From: Prorocentrum cordatum
Taxonomy: Eukaryota > Sar > Dinophyceae > Prorocentrales > Prorocentraceae
Length of the DNA stretch: 47,500 bases
NCBI GenBank assembly: GCA_963575745.1
Contig: CAUYUJ010000684.1
Coordinates: 1-47,500, forward strand
Reading direction: 5' to 3'
Below the pieces are notes generated by a model that was not told the DNA's origin, ran no database searches, and worked only from the letters and a program-made list of their open reading frames with translations. Both the position numbers and the translations under genes were made by a program. Positions within the stretch are counted from its first letter, which is position 1; every line of letters begins with the position of its first letter. Positions 1 through 9,442 of the stretch are shown one piece after another.

Positions 1-221
1 GAGGAGTAGGAGGATTAAGAGCGCCCCGGATCGGCGGCGCTGGCCGGAGGCCACTACAATCAACGAAATCCGGTCGAAATCGGTCCCCAGAGCCCTCCCG
101 GGGTCCATCCGACGCAAGTTTTCACCCTGGATCGATTTTTCCCTACATCGCGCCGCCTCGTCCTACCAACTCGCCCCTCTTCCTCCCTCGTCCTGCCTCG
201 TCCTAGTTCCTCCTACCTAGA
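1..221. other. Unassigned left edge
   Basis: No exon, hairpin or repeat could be recognised here. The last part (about 165-220) is an imperfect pyrimidine-rich run of the kind that grades into the GGCCTCTTGG-type repeats that follow. Confidence 0.5.
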
Positions 222-223
222 GC

Positions 224-334
224 TCCAAGAGGGCCCCAAGAAGGCTCCAAGAGGGGCGCTATGGGTCTCATCGAACCGCCGTTTTCGATGAGACCTATCG
301 CGCTCCTCTTGGAGCCCTCTTGGGGCCGTCTTGG
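224..334. repeat. Fold-back element, copy 1
   Basis: A perfect 12-bp stem (GGTCTCATCGAA / TTCGATGAGACC, 264-295) closes an 8-nt loop. The arms extend outward imperfectly through 'gctccaagagg' on the left and 'cctcttggagc' on the right, giving an inverted repeat of roughly 110 bp. A second copy lies about 190 bp downstream. The outer arms are the same GGGGCC/CTCTTGG words that build the long arrays at 3.5 and 6.1 kb. Confidence 0.8.
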
Positions 335-418
335 CTCCCTCCGGGGTTCCTCGAGGACCGGCCCACCCTGTCCTGGCCCCGTCCAGGGGCTAATAGAGAG
401 CCCTTAGGGGGCTTCAAG

Positions 419-522
419 ATAGCCTCAAGAGGACTCTAAGAGAAGGAGGCCCAGGTCTCATCGAACCGCTGTTCTCGATGAGACCGGGCGCGCTCCTCCT
501 GGAGCATTCTTGGGGTCCTCTT
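419..522. repeat. Fold-back element, copy 2
   Basis: Same core as copy 1. GGTCTCATCGA and TCGATGAGACC (453-485) pair perfectly around a changed loop. The outer arms 'ctcaagaggactc' and 'gctcctcctggagc' are more diverged than in copy 1. The stem is conserved while loop and arms vary. Confidence 0.75.
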
Positions 523-637
523 GTCCCACTCCTGGTGCCCCTCGAGAGCCCTCTCACACTGACCTTCACTCGGGACGAACAAAACTTGGTCCAGATTCCC
601 GGGGGCCACGTCGCGAAAAAAATGCAACCTCGGGGGT

Positions 638-690
638 GAGGGTCCTCCTCCTCCTCCTCCTCCTCCTCCTCCTCCTCCTCCTCCTCCCTC
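638..690. repeat. (CTC)n microsatellite
   Basis: An almost pure CTC/CCT run of about 50 bp. ORFs across it give poly-Glu, poly-Leu or poly-Arg artefacts. Confidence 0.95.
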
Positions 691-802
691 CCCGACTGGG
701 GTACCCAACGCATGCGCTCGGGGCTCGGGCGCGCCCCCCCTCAGGGGGCGGAGGCCCGCCATCGCCGTGAGGGGCAGCCCGCGGGGGGGCTCCAGGAGGG
801 GA

Positions 803-803
<1 letters not shown>

Positions 804-898
<95 letters not shown>

Positions 899-960
899 CA
901 CGACCACGACCACGGTGACGAAGACGACGACGACGACGGCGGCGGCGGCGACGAAAACGA
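804..960. repeat. (GAC)n microsatellite
   Basis: A near-pure GAC/ACG tract with CCACGACCACG and GGCGGCG interruptions. It yields poly-Asp or poly-Arg reading frames that should not be taken as proteins. Confidence 0.95.
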
Positions 961-1068
961 CAGCGGCGACGACGTCGCGGTCTCGGAGGGGGAAGAGGAA
1001 GAAGAGGAGGAGGATGTGGAGGATAATGGGAATGAGCCTGATGACGACGAATAGGATTGGGATGTAGG

Positions 1069-1101
1069 ATATGACTGACTTGCTGACTGACTGACTGACT
1101 G
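1069..1101. repeat. (GACT)n tetranucleotide repeat
   Basis: GACT repeats about seven times with one interruption (gacttgctgact). Confidence 0.85.
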
Positions 1102-1620
1102 GGAGGAGAAGGAGGAGAGAGACGCAAGGAGGAGGAGGGGGACAGGAGGAGGAAGGTACTCGCAGTAAAGTTCCCGGTAGGGTTTTCGAGACTGGAAGAG
1201 GTGAACGAGGAGAAGGACATAAGGAGGAGGAGGAGGAAGGGGACAGGAGGAGGAGGAAGGGAGCAGGAAGAGGAGGAGGAGGAGGAGGAGGAGAAGGGGG
1301 AAGATACTTGCAGTAAAATTTCCGGTGGGGGTTCCGAGACTGGAGGAGGCGAGCGAGGAGAAGGACATGAGGAGGGGGAGGAGGAGGAAGAGGGGGACAA
1401 GCGGAGGAGGAGGGGGAAGGCACTTGCAGTAAAGTTTCCGGTTTGGTTTTCGAGACTGGAGGAGGAGGAGGAAATGGACAGGAGGAAGTTGAGGAGGGGG
1501 ATAGGAGGAGGAGGAGGAGAAGGAGGAGGAGGAGGAGGAGGAGGAGGAGGGCGAAGGCACTTGCAATGTACAGTTTCCGGTGGGGGGTTCGAGACTGGGG
1601 GAGGAGAAGGAGGAGAGTGA
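1102..1620. repeat. Degenerate GAG-rich tandem repeat, unit about 120-150 bp
   Basis: Four units share the core 'cttgcagtaaagtttccggt' followed by 'gttttcgagactggagg', at about 1155, 1304, 1423 and 1560. Variable GAG/AGG filler separates them. Filler length varies, so the reading frame is not kept and this is not coding. Confidence 0.8.
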
Positions 1621-2216
1621 CAGCTCCAAGAGGACACCTATGGCCCCAGCAGTGCCCAATACGGATCGAATAATAAAGCCATATATTGCGGCCTTGCGGC
1701 TGCTTTCGCCGAGGCTTCTCCAGGGAGAGTAGGTCCGAATCGGCTGACGGCCGCGCTGTGTCGAGGCCAATTGGCCCGAAGACGACCAAGTTCTAGGTGC
1801 CAGATGCAAATGTTCTATGTGCCACTTAGGGCGGTTTAGGTTTTCATTCCCCCGCCCCGTGTTGCTCTGCCTGCCCTTCCTCCTCGACCGCCCGCCTGCC
1901 ACGCCTCTGACCCCCGTCTCCACCTGCGTGCGCTCCACCTTCGCGAGTCGGTGTGCACTTCGTCCTTCGCGCACGCCGATCCGCATCATTCCGAAGAAGA
2001 AGCATAATAATCATATATTCATAATTCAAAGGAAAATACAAATATGAAAACGAAGACACAACACAAACGTAAACTGCCGAAGTTTCGTGCGCATTTCTTT
2101 GATCCGCGCTCGCTGGGCCTCTCTGGGGGCGCACAGGCAAGACGTCCGCGCGGACCGTCCACAAGGTACTTTTGAGTATTTTTGGTCGTCTCTTCTTCCT
2201 GCCCCGCCGCTGCCAG
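1621..2216. other. Intron or intergenic spacer
   Basis: Low-repeat sequence with no convincing exon. It ends in a pyrimidine-rich run and TGCCAG just before the exon candidate at 2217, so the right part reads as the 3' end of an intron. Confidence 0.4.
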
Positions 2217-2310
2217 GTGGCCGAGATGGAGGGCCACGCGGCGCTCGCCGAGGCCGACCTGGGGCTTGCGCCATCCCCGGAGGCCGCGGAGGATTGCGGC
2301 GGGCACTACC
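2217..2310 (+). CDS. Exon candidate, acidic Ala/Glu-rich segment
   Basis: A pyrimidine tract ending CTGCCAG precedes an open stretch starting GTG GCC GAG ATG. It encodes VAEMEGHAALAEADLGLAPS and continues PEAAEDCGGHYQRC. Codons favour G/C at third positions and the composition (many Ala/Glu, two Cys) is protein-like; neighbouring DNA in this frame is not. The right end is unclear because a composite repeat starts near 2311 and the frame stops at TAA about 2347; a donor probably lies between 2285 and 2310. No family is recognised. It resembles the other Ala/Glu-rich islands at 17.7, 18.0 and 25.6 kb only in composition. Confidence 0.45.
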
Positions 2311-3012
2311 AGAGATGCCAGAGAAGAGGAGGAGGAGAACCAGTGTAAAACCTAGAGTTAGCAATGATGTTGGAATTAAGCACCCCTCCAAGCTCCCTCT
2401 GCACAGGCCCCAAAAACGGTTCATTTCTATTGAGGGAACTTCCTCGTTGGAAGACAACCGTTTGAAGATCATGAAGCATGCCAAAACATTGTTCTCGGGA
2501 TTTCAACGCCACGTATCAACCTGATTGCCGCGTCTTGACGATCCGGAACCGTACCAGAGCGCCATTTCTGGGACTTCAACCCCGCGAACCAACATAACTG
2601 TGGCACCCACATAATCCTGAATCCTTCCTAAACATAAGTTCTGGTACGCTGATATGGTAATCCGTGAAATGCTTGCAAAGTTTGAAAAAAACTGTGCGCG
2701 GCGCTAAGGCGAGAGACACATTTTGAAAAGGAGCCGCTCTCAATCCGTGAAGCTCCTTGCAAAATTTCCGAACGACTGTGCGCGGCGCTAACGCGAAAAC
2801 CACATTTTTAAAACCACCCGCCCTCAATCCGTGAAGTTGTTGCAATTTGTTGTGTACGAATGTGCGCGGCGTAATGGCGAGAGCCACATTTTGAAAATCA
2901 CCCGCCTTTAATCCGTGAAACTCTTGCTTGTTTTAAACAGTGAGTGTGCGCGGCGATATGGCGAGAGCCACATTTTGAAAACGACCCGCCTCCATATATA
3001 GAACTGTAGTCA
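2311..3012. repeat. Composite interspersed repeat, copy A
   Basis: The segment starting near 'ccaagctccctct' (about 2387) and running through 'tgccaaaacattgttc' and 'gccatttctgggacttcaac' matches the block at 34.69-35.02 kb in the same order. Both copies then enter the same tandem of about 80-86-bp units. Here there are four units (2660-3000), each with 'gcgagagccacattttgaaa' and 'tcaatccgtgaag'. Confidence 0.8.
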
Positions 3013-3345
3013 CATTCCAAGCTTCAGAGTCATAAATGGTGAGGAAGTCTCATGCGAAACGCCCGGCCCTCCCAAAATAACTAGTTTCGAGGGACAGGGA
3101 GAAGCTATTTACAAGGAGAACGAATAGAGGAGGAGGACTAGTGTAAACCAAAGACGCATCAACGTCTTTGCAATACAATGTGCCTCCAATTTCCCGTTTT
3201 TCGTATCTCCCTGCAAGAATTCATGCTCGTTGCAAGAGGTGTCCCATTGCAAGTCAACGGTCCGACAATCTTCAACCGTGCCAAAACACCATCCTTGGGA
3301 CTACAACGCCAGGAATCGATTGCGAAGGCCTTGCGGCCGGTGCCG
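3013..3345. repeat. Composite repeat, diverged third fragment
   Basis: The part from about 3130 has the same word order as copies A and B ('aggaggaggactagtgtaaac', then 'cgtgccaaaacaccatcc', then 'gggactacaacgcca') but is diverged and truncated before the tandem units. Confidence 0.55.
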
Positions 3346-3357
3346 CCGACCCTGAGA

Positions 3358-3360
3358 GGA

Positions 3361-3408
<48 letters not shown>

Positions 3409-3435
3409 AATGGCGGCGGCGGCAACGACGACGAC
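3358..3435. repeat. (GAC)n / GGC microsatellite
   Basis: About 50 bp of pure GAC followed by GGCGGCGGC and further GAC units. It abuts the composite-repeat fragment on its left and the GGCCTCTTGG array on its right. Confidence 0.95.
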
Positions 3436-3449
3436 GCTGACGTGTGCCA

Positions 3450-4060
3450 GAGTCCTCAGGTATGGTTCTCGGGGTCTCTTCGGAAGTCTCTTGGGGGGCC
3501 TCTGGCTAGGAATTTTGGGGCCTCTTGGGAGCCTCTTGGGGGTCTCTTGGGGGCTTCTTTGGGCTTCCCGGGGACCTCTTGTGGGCCTCTTGGGGCCTCT
3601 GGGTAACCTATTGGGGCCTCCTGGGAGCCTCTTGGGGCCGAAGGGTAGAAATGCCCGTTCGGGTCCTACGTCTAGGTACGCTCTTGGAGCCGTCTTGGGG
3701 GCATCTGGGGCCATCTTGGAGGCGATTTGGGCTGTCTTGGGGTCCTCGTGGATTGTTCGTGGGCCCTCTTGGATGCCTCTTGGGCCGTCTTGGGGAGATC
3801 TTGGGGGCCTCTGGCGTCGTTCTGGAGCGGTGGGAAGTGGAAGAGGCGCGAACGCCCAAATCTTCAAAAACCAATGGGAATTCAATGAATTGGCCCTCTC
3901 GAGAGTGCTCTTGGAAGCGTCTTGGGGCGTCCTGGAGGCCTCCCGGGCAGTCTGGAGGGCGTGAAGGCGTTTCGGACCGATCGTTTGGCGATTGGGGACC
4001 CTCTTGGACCGTCTCGGCGGCCTCTTGGGGCTTCTTGGCCTGTCTTGCTATACTTTCTGA
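3450..4060. repeat. GGGGCCTCTTGG-type array 1
   Basis: Dozens of degenerate 12-30-bp units based on 'ggggcctcttggg'. A non-repetitive core interrupts it near 3640-3665 ('gtagaaatgcccgttcggg') and another near 3855-3885 ('cccaaatcttcaaaaacca'). Equivalent cores occur in the array at 6.1-6.8 kb, so the two arrays descend from one larger unit. Frames give Gly-Ala-Ser-Trp-Gly-Pro-Leu artefacts. Confidence 0.85.
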
Positions 4061-4205
4061 GGCCCCAGGGGCCCCCGGGGGAAAACGTATCCAGGTGGCG
4101 ACCCCCTCGAGACCCCCCCAGAACCCTCCCGGAATCCCCCCATGACACCCCCTTGAACCCCCCGGGGACCCCCACAGGACCCCCCTCACTCCCGGCGTGG
4201 GGAAA
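4061..4205. repeat. C-rich ACCCCCC module, copy 1
   Basis: Degenerate 'aaccccccggggacccccac' units ending in a 'ggcgtggggaaagatcaaag'-like tail. The same module follows or recurs at 6.9 kb and 27.4 kb. Confidence 0.65.
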
Positions 4206-4384
4206 GATCAAAGGGAAGGGGCTTCTCTTCGACTTGATTACAACACTGCTAGATTTATCTCTCGCTGACAAGCTTGAAGAGGGGTGCAGGGAAAGGTGAC
4301 GACGGAGACGACGACTGACGGAGACGACGACTCGAACGGCCAAGCCCCTCACACATGCCGACAGGGTCGGCGGATTTGACTGGT

Positions 4385-4570
4385 GCGTCTTGTCAATCCT
4401 GAATCGCGCCAGAATGCCATTCCTGGGACTTCAACGCCGCGAGTCTTTGGAACGGTTGCAATATTGTAAGACGGATGTCCGCGGCGCTACTGCAAGAGCC
4501 ATGTTTTGAAAGGAAGTCGCCCTCCATTATTTAAACTGGTTTGGGAGTCACATTTTGAAATCGGCTTGCG
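4385..4570. repeat. Composite repeat, partial copy C
   Basis: Contains 'cctgaatcgcgcc', 'gccattcctgggacttcaac' and one and a half of the ~84-bp units ('gcaagagccatgttttgaaa', 'gtcacattttgaaa'). It is truncated compared with copies A and B. Confidence 0.65.
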
Positions 4571-5029
4571 CTCCATCCTTGAAATTACTCAAAACTGTTG
4601 GATTGGCAGAGGGCGGATTCCGCGATTTCGTTCTGCAAAACGAAATTCCTTGATTTCGTTTTGCAGCAGAGGCGGATTGGAGACACATCGAGGGACAACG
4701 AGAACAAACGAAAACGAGAAACCCTGTTTTGGTCGAGCCCTGTCCCCGCCTACGCACGCGCACCGCCAAAGAGTGGACGTAGAGGTGGTGGTGAGAGGGG
4801 GGGGACTCGGGGCGACGGGATCTGTAACATGCCCATTGCCCCTGGGCCTGCCCAATTCCTGGGTCCACGAGCGGTGCATGTGCCTTCCCGGCCACGCCAG
4901 GAGGGCGTACACACACACACACACACACCGCTGCTACTGCCCAGGAGGGGCCGGGCCTCGGGCGGTGGATCTGTGCACATCTCGTCGCCCGGAGACCTGG
5001 AGCTGTGGCCGAGGACCCGAGCTGGTCCG
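4571..5029. other. Spacer with short palindrome and (AC)n
   Basis: A small palindrome built on ATTTCGTT/AACGAAAT lies at about 4625-4650 with a direct repeat of 'gatttcgtt' beside it. A pure (AC)n run lies at 4909-4928. No coding stretch was convincing. Confidence 0.5.
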
Positions 5030-5155
5030 AGACTCGTGGCGGCGAGCAGGATCTGGGGGTCGATCGGGAGCCTCGAGACGGGGGTCAATGCCAACGGGGC
5101 TCAGCCAGAGCGCCCGATCTTGCAGGATCTTGCAGGGCCAAGGTCGCATTGGGGT
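5030..5155. repeat. Interspersed repeat, copy 1 of 2
   Basis: 'gggggtcaatgccaacgggg', 'tcagccagagcgcc' and 'gatcttgcaggatcttgcag' match the block at 8150-8275 ('ggttcaatgcaaacgggggt', 'tcagccaaagcacc', 'gattttgcaggattctgcag'). Confidence 0.7.
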
Positions 5156-5650
5156 CGCGGGTGGGTCGCGGGGTGGGTCGCGGGTGGGTCTCGGGGTGGG
5201 TCGCCGGTGGGTCGCGGGTGGGTCGTCGATGCAAAAGAAATCCGCCGCAGGCGCCGAAGTTTTGGCTTGTTCAGTGAACGTAGTATTTTGGGTCGCGGGT
5301 GGGTCGCGGGCTCTCCACCTCCACCTGGAAGGAATTCAAGAACAGCCCGCCGCAGGCGCCGACAATTTTGATTTGTACGCTGAACGCGGTTTGGGTCGCG
5401 GGCGGGTCGAAGGTTCTCCACCTGGAACGACCTGGAACGAATGCAAAAGAAACCCGCCGCAAGCGCCGAAAATCTTGGTTGGGTCGAGGGGTGGGTCGCG
5501 GGTGGGTCGCGGGTGGGTCGCGGGTGGGTCGTGGGGCGGGGGCTTGGGGGTGGGTCGCGAGCGGGTCGCGGGGTGGGTCGCGGGTGGGTCGGGGGTGGGT
5601 CGCGGAGTGGGTCGCGGGTGGGTCGCGGGGCGGGTCGCGGGTGGGACGAC
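5156..5650. repeat. GTGGGTCGCGG minisatellite
   Basis: Degenerate 8-16-bp units of 'gggtcgcgggtgggtcgcgg'. Two or three insertions carry 'tgcaaaagaaatccgccgca' plus 'ggcgccga' (5228, 5440, and a related block near 5345). A short related array precedes another copy of the downstream module at 40.6 kb. Confidence 0.85.
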
Positions 5651-5663
5651 GACAACAACCAAC

Positions 5664-5703
<40 letters not shown>

Positions 5704-5704
5704 C
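5651..5704. repeat. (CAA)n microsatellite
   Basis: GACGACGACAACAACC followed by pure CAA. In this repeat family a CAA tract sits just before the conserved terminal module. Confidence 0.95.
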
Positions 5705-5862
5705 ATCTTAAGATTGATCGCTCTTATATATGCGCGCGCGTCACTCAATATGTGCATCCCAAACCCTCGATACCCACCCTCTTCGTCTTCGTCATACCCC
5801 TTTGGGTGTATATCTTTTTTACTCGCCACGTGTAGTTGGCGCAGCCCCTAAAACAGGAAGAG
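5705..5862. repeat. Conserved terminal module, copy 1
   Basis: This module ('tcgctcttatatatgcgcgc', 'aaaccctcgatacccaccct', 'cccctttgggtgtat', 'gttggcgcagcccctaaaac') recurs in the same order at 40.74, 41.15, 41.96, 42.74 and 43.57 kb. 'GTTGGCGCAGCCCCTAAAAC' is its best conserved end. Upstream content differs between copies. In reverse orientation some copies keep an open frame with Cys-Ala-Asn-Tyr and Glu-Gly-Phe/Leu-Gly, but others do not. Confidence 0.8.
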
Positions 5863-6090
5863 CAGGGGGAAGGAGGAAGGGAGAGCGAGGAGGAAAAGAG
5901 TGGGGGGAGGGAGGGAGGAGGGAAGGGGCAAGGGGGGGAGGATGGATGGAGGACGAAAGAGGTTAGCAGGAGGGGAGGGGGGCATAAGAGGAGGTAAACA
6001 AACGGACGAACCAGACAGACGGGTCGAGCGGCGGACTCTGAGGGGCGGGTCGGGCTGGCGGGGCGGGCGGACGCCAACGGACGGAGCCAC
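5863..6090. other. GGA-rich spacer
   Basis: Purine-rich DNA (GGGAGG, GGAGGA) followed by a GGCGGGTCGGG run. No gene seen. Confidence 0.6.
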
Positions 6091-6094
6091 CGTG

Positions 6095-6830
6095 TTTGGT
6101 GTCCTGGGGCCCCTTGGGCGTGTCTTGGGGCTTCCTGGGGGCCTCTTGAGGTCTTGAGGCCTCTTGGGGTCTTCTTGGGTGCCTCGAGGTGCCTCCTGAA
6201 GTTCCCGTGTTGTCTGTTCGATGATGTGGCACTTTGTCGAGGCGCCTCCAGCCGTCCCGGGCCTTGTTGGGACAGTCCCGGTGCCCTCGTGGGCGCTTCG
6301 GGGGGCTTCCTGGAGGTGTCTTGAGGCCTCTTGGGGCCTCCAAGGGGGCTTCCTGGGGGCCTCTTGGGGGCCTCGTGGGGGCCTCCTGGGTCTCCTGGGG
6401 GGATCTTTGGGCGGGGAGCTCGAAATGTCGGTCCCCGCCTCCCCTCTGGGGGCTCTTTTGGGGCGTTCGTTGGGCTTTCTGAAGGGGTCTTGGAGGCCTC
6501 TTGGGCCGCCTTGTGGGCGTCTTGGTCCGTCTGGGCGCTGTCTTGAGGGCTGCTGAGGCCGTCTTGGGGCGATCGTTGGGGCCTCTTGGGCCGTCTTGGA
6601 GCGCCGAGAAGCCGAAAATGCAAAAACTTCAAAAACCTTCGAACACGTAAGGAAAACTTATGGTTTTTGACGTTTCCGACTCTCCTGGGAAAGCTCTTGG
6701 GGGTCTTTCGGGGCGTCTTAGGGGCTCCCTGGGCCGTCGGGACGCCATCTTGAGCGTCTTAGGCCGATCTTTCGGCAACTCGAGGCCTTCGTGAACCATC
6801 TCGTGGACCATCTTGGGGCCGTCCGTGCCT
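6095..6830. repeat. GGGGCCTCTTGG-type array 2
   Basis: Same word family as the array at 3.45 kb. It carries an interior core 'gagctcgaaatgtcggtccc' near 6416 and a terminal core 'aatgcaaaaacttcaaaaac' near 6618, placed as in the first array. Confidence 0.85.
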
Positions 6831-6879
6831 CCCGGAAGCGCGTCTGCAGAAATGATGCCGTGTCCTGCCGGACTTCCGC

Positions 6880-6960
6880 CGTCTTCCGCCGGCGTTCGGC
6901 CCGTGGCCAGGGCCATGTCCCGGGGGGTCCCCCCCCAGACCCCCCCAGGGGGACACACAA
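6880..6960. repeat. C-rich ACCCCCC module, copy 2
   Basis: 'ggggtccccccccagacccc' and 'cccagggggacacac' match the modules at 4.1 kb and 27.4 kb in composition and in position after a GGCC-rich stretch. Confidence 0.55.
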
Positions 6961-7545
6961 CGGGAACCCCTCCGCCAGGTCGGGGAAAAATACTGTGTCC
7001 GCCGGGGGGGATCAAGAAGAGTTATTCTTCAGTATTGAGAGTTCAGCAGGGCTCAGTTGTGAGGGAGGTCCCAGGCGGGAGCGCCGCTCCCGGAGTAATG
7101 TGCGAGGAAGTCTCAGGCGGGAGCGCCTCCGCCTGAGTAAACTGCGAGGAAGTCCCAGGCGGGGGCGGGGGTCCTGAGTAAATGTGGAGGAAGTATCAGG
7201 CGGGAGCCGTTGTTGTTGTAGTCCGGGGGGCCAACAACACAGTTTGATGCTCAGTTGTGAGGGAGGTCCCAGGCGGGAGCGCCGCTCCCGGAGTAATTTG
7301 CGAGGAAGTCTCAGGCGGGAGCGCCTCCGCCTGAGTAAACTGCGAGGAAGTCCCATGCGGGGGCGGGGGTCCGGAGTAATTTGCGAGGAAGTCTCAGGCG
7401 GGAGCGCCTCCGCCTGAGTAAACTGCGAGGAAGTCCCAGGCGGGGGCAGGGGTCCTGAGTAAATTTGGAGGAAGTATCAGGCGGGAGCCGTTGTTGTTGT
7501 TGTCCGGGGGGCTAACAACGCAGTTTGATGCCCACGACTTTCCCT
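6961..7545. repeat. GAGGAAGTCTCAGGCGGGAG tandem array
   Basis: Units of about 45-50 bp contain 'gaggaagtctcaggcgggag' then 'cgcctccgcctgagtaaact'. A higher-order unit of about 230 bp repeats twice, each ending in 'tatcaggcgggagccgttgt' and '(c)taacaac(a/g)cagtttgatg'. Related units reappear at 40.85-44.0 kb. Confidence 0.85.
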
Positions 7546-7654
7546 GATAAAAAAACAGGGTGCGAGCCCCGGAAGGGGCACTTCAATTGAAAAAATACAA
7601 TGTCCGCCGGAGGGGGGGGATCAACAATAATCATTCTTCAGTAATTAGAGTTCA
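7546..7654. repeat. GGGTGCGAGCCCC module, copy 1
   Basis: 'gggtgcgagccccggaaggg' then 'gcacttcaattga' recurs at about 42648 and 43468 and in diverged form at about 40988. It sits between the GAGGAAGT array and the CAA tract. Confidence 0.75.
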
Positions 7655-7792
7655 ACAACAACCAACAACAACAACAACAACGACAACAGCAACAACAACA
7701 ACAACAGCAACCACAACAACAAAAACAAAAACAGAAACAACAACAACAGCAACAACAACAACAACGACAACAACAACAATAATCCGCATCGC
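7655..7792. repeat. (AAC)n microsatellite
   Basis: CAA/AAC repeats interrupted by CAG and AAAAC. It occupies the position of the CAA tract in the modular repeat family; the terminal module is missing or too diverged here. Confidence 0.9.
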
Positions 7793-7992
7793 GGAATTCC
7801 ACTTCAGCCACGCACCCAGGGACAGTGAATGACCGTTCGGCGCAGCCCCCTCACTCTGATATTTATTTTTCGACCTAAATCCCCCTGTAGGAGAATGGGC
7901 CCGACTTACGCTTTGCATGTCCTCGCAATTCCATGTGTAAAGTGCATCGGCGTGCGCTTGCGTCTGGCAATCGGTGAGAAAGCAACACTGTA

Positions 7993-8110
7993 GCGTCGAC
8001 TAGCGTCGATTTAGCCTTGATCAGCGTCGAGTAGCGTCGGCCAGTGTCGATCCACAAGAGCCAGCAAGATGCCATGGGAGGCTCCCGTGAGTTGCCACCG
8101 AGCCAGGTGG
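7993..8110. repeat. GCGTCGA interspersed repeat, copy 1
   Basis: Short direct repeats of 'agcgtcga' precede a conserved segment 'gccagcaagatgccatggga' and 'ggctcccgtgagttgcc'. Related copies lie at 33.6 kb and 46.5-46.8 kb. Confidence 0.7.
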
Positions 8111-8149
8111 CCGAAAGAGTACGACTAACACCGAAATCTAGGCTCATCC

Positions 8150-8275
8150 CTCCGCGGTTGGGGTCACCCCATGCGCTGTCGGGGCTCAAGGGCCGGGGTT
8201 CAATGCAAACGGGGGTCAGCCAAAGCACCAGATTTTGCAGGATTCTGCAGGCCAGGGGTGCATTGGCTTGATCCG
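8150..8275. repeat. Interspersed repeat, copy 2 of 2
   Basis: Pairs with 5030-5155 as described there. It ends just before a partial MITE A arm and the exon candidate at 8413. Confidence 0.7.
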
Positions 8276-8371
8276 GCAGAACCCGACTAACCTAGGTCTT
8301 GATTGACCCCGGTCAGTAGCTCCCCGACGCTGGTGCCAGTGCTCCCTTCCAGGCCCGAAGGAGAAATATCG

Positions 8372-8412
8372 ACACAAACATGAACTTCCGGCGCTCCGCG
8401 CGGATTTCCCAG
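8372..8412. mobile_element. MITE A, single arm next to an acceptor
   Basis: 'acacaaacatgaacttccgg' then 'cgctccgcgcggatttc' matches the arm of the inverted-repeat family at 16.79, 32.93, 33.94, 35.97 and 40.13 kb. Only one arm is present. Its end coincides with the CCCAG acceptor of the following exon candidate. Confidence 0.55.
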
Positions 8413-8535
8413 GACGCCGCCTTCCTCGGCGGCGCGGTGGACTTCCTGGCGGAGATGGCGGCGGACGCCGCGCCCGAGGGGCCCCAGGAGCCGGTCGCCG
8501 GCGGAGCGGCTGCGCCACCCTCCACCTCGCCCGCG
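8413..8535 (+). CDS. Exon candidate, Ala/Glu-rich then Ser-rich
   Basis: After 'gatttcccag' the frame reads DAAFLGGAVDFLAEMAADAA and continues with PEGPQEPVAGG and a Ser/Thr stretch that merges into the downstream CTC microsatellite. Third positions are G/C-rich and the first 30 codons look protein-like with an amphipathic helix. FLGGAVDFLAEMA loosely recalls the last core helix of histone H2A, but the arginines and spacing expected of H2A are missing, so no family is assigned. The frame is also open upstream through the MITE A arm to an ATG at 8380. Ends are uncertain. Confidence 0.4.
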
Positions 8536-8570
8536 TCGTCGTCGTCGACGTCGTCGTCGACGTCGTCGTT

Positions 8571-9085
8571 CCCCTCCTCCTCCTCCTCCTCCTCCTCCTC
8601 CTCCTCCTCCTCCTCCTCCTCCTCCTCCTATCCTCCTCCTATCCTCCTATCCTCCTCCTCCTCTGGAGCCTCTGGAGCCTCTGGAGCCTCTGGAGCCTCG
8701 AGCTAGGGGCAGCGTCGTCGAGCGGGCGCCCTGGCCTTGACACCCCTCTGGGCCCCGGTGCTGCGGGGAGGGAGGGGCCACAGCCACGAGGGGAGGGAGC
8801 GAGGTACACGTTGTTCATTTCTAATTCTTCGGGGCTTCTTTGATTTGTTTTGGGGCCGAGATCCTTTCATTTCTAGTTGTTCTATCCTGGGCCTCTTCCT
8901 GGCCACTGGGGGGCCAGGAACAGTTAGAAAACACGCACAAGTAGAAATGAGCACGACTAGAAGTGAACGACGTGTCCGGGAGGCGGCCCCCGATGAAGCA
9001 CCTGCACCTGGGAATAATAAGGAGGACGAGGGGGAGCGGGAGATCAGCAGGCTCCCGCCCCCCGGAGCGAGTTTTTCGCCCAGAT
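8571..9085. repeat. Direct duplication, copy 1
   Basis: From the CTC tract and the 9-bp repeat 'tctggagcc' (x4) through 'gtcgtcgagcgggcgcc', 'gttgttcatttctaatt' and 'gcccccgatgaagcacctgc', this is about 90% identical to 9655-10175, offset about 1092 bp. Single-base changes are frequent; over 8.74-9.05 kb no frame-breaking indel was seen in the + strand frame. Confidence 0.9.
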
Positions 9086-9317
9086 TCTCCCGAGGCGCTC
9101 TCTCTGACAGCTCCGGAGCCCGTGGAGGGCCCTGGAAGCCCGCGCACGGCGATGAACAATCGGGACCCGTTTCCCCTTTTCCCCCTTTTATGGCGATGGT
9201 CAAGTCGGGCACGTTCTTCTACAGGGGAAACTCTCAAGAGAAGTAAAGAACAGTCTGGTGACGATGTTTCGTGCTGTTGAAAAAAGAATAGGGTTGATTA
9301 TGTTCTTCTTTTCTTCC
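9086..9317. other. Spacer between the duplicates
   Basis: Unique-looking sequence with no exon, hairpin or array recognised. Confidence 0.5.
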
Positions 9318-9442
9318 GAAATCCGAAGGCGAGGGCCCGACCGAAGGCGAGGGCCCGACCGAAGGCGAGGGCGACCGAACCTTCGGCGAAGGCGAGGGCC
9401 GAGGGTGATGGCCTGACCGAAGGCGAGGGCGAGGGTGACGGC
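9318..9442. repeat. 18-bp minisatellite
   Basis: 'cgaaggcgagggcccgac' repeats about six times, first exactly and then with deletions. The GAAGGCGAGGGC core is constant. Confidence 0.85.

Noticed and set aside
436-1989. 517-codon minus-strand ORF and overlapping 407/298-codon frames
   Set aside because: Composed of Ser, Pro, Leu, Val or Arg runs produced by GAC and GAG microsatellites; several frames are open at once.
4506-5835. 401- and 242-codon ORFs rich in Gly-Trp-Val-Ala-Gly or Thr-His-Pro-Arg-Pro
   Set aside because: Translations of the GTGGGTCGCGG minisatellite; length and phase vary between units.
8413-8480. Histone H2A-like helix
   Set aside because: FLGGAVDFLAEMA resembles the H2A pattern loosely, but spacing and basic residues do not fit and the rest of the fold is absent.
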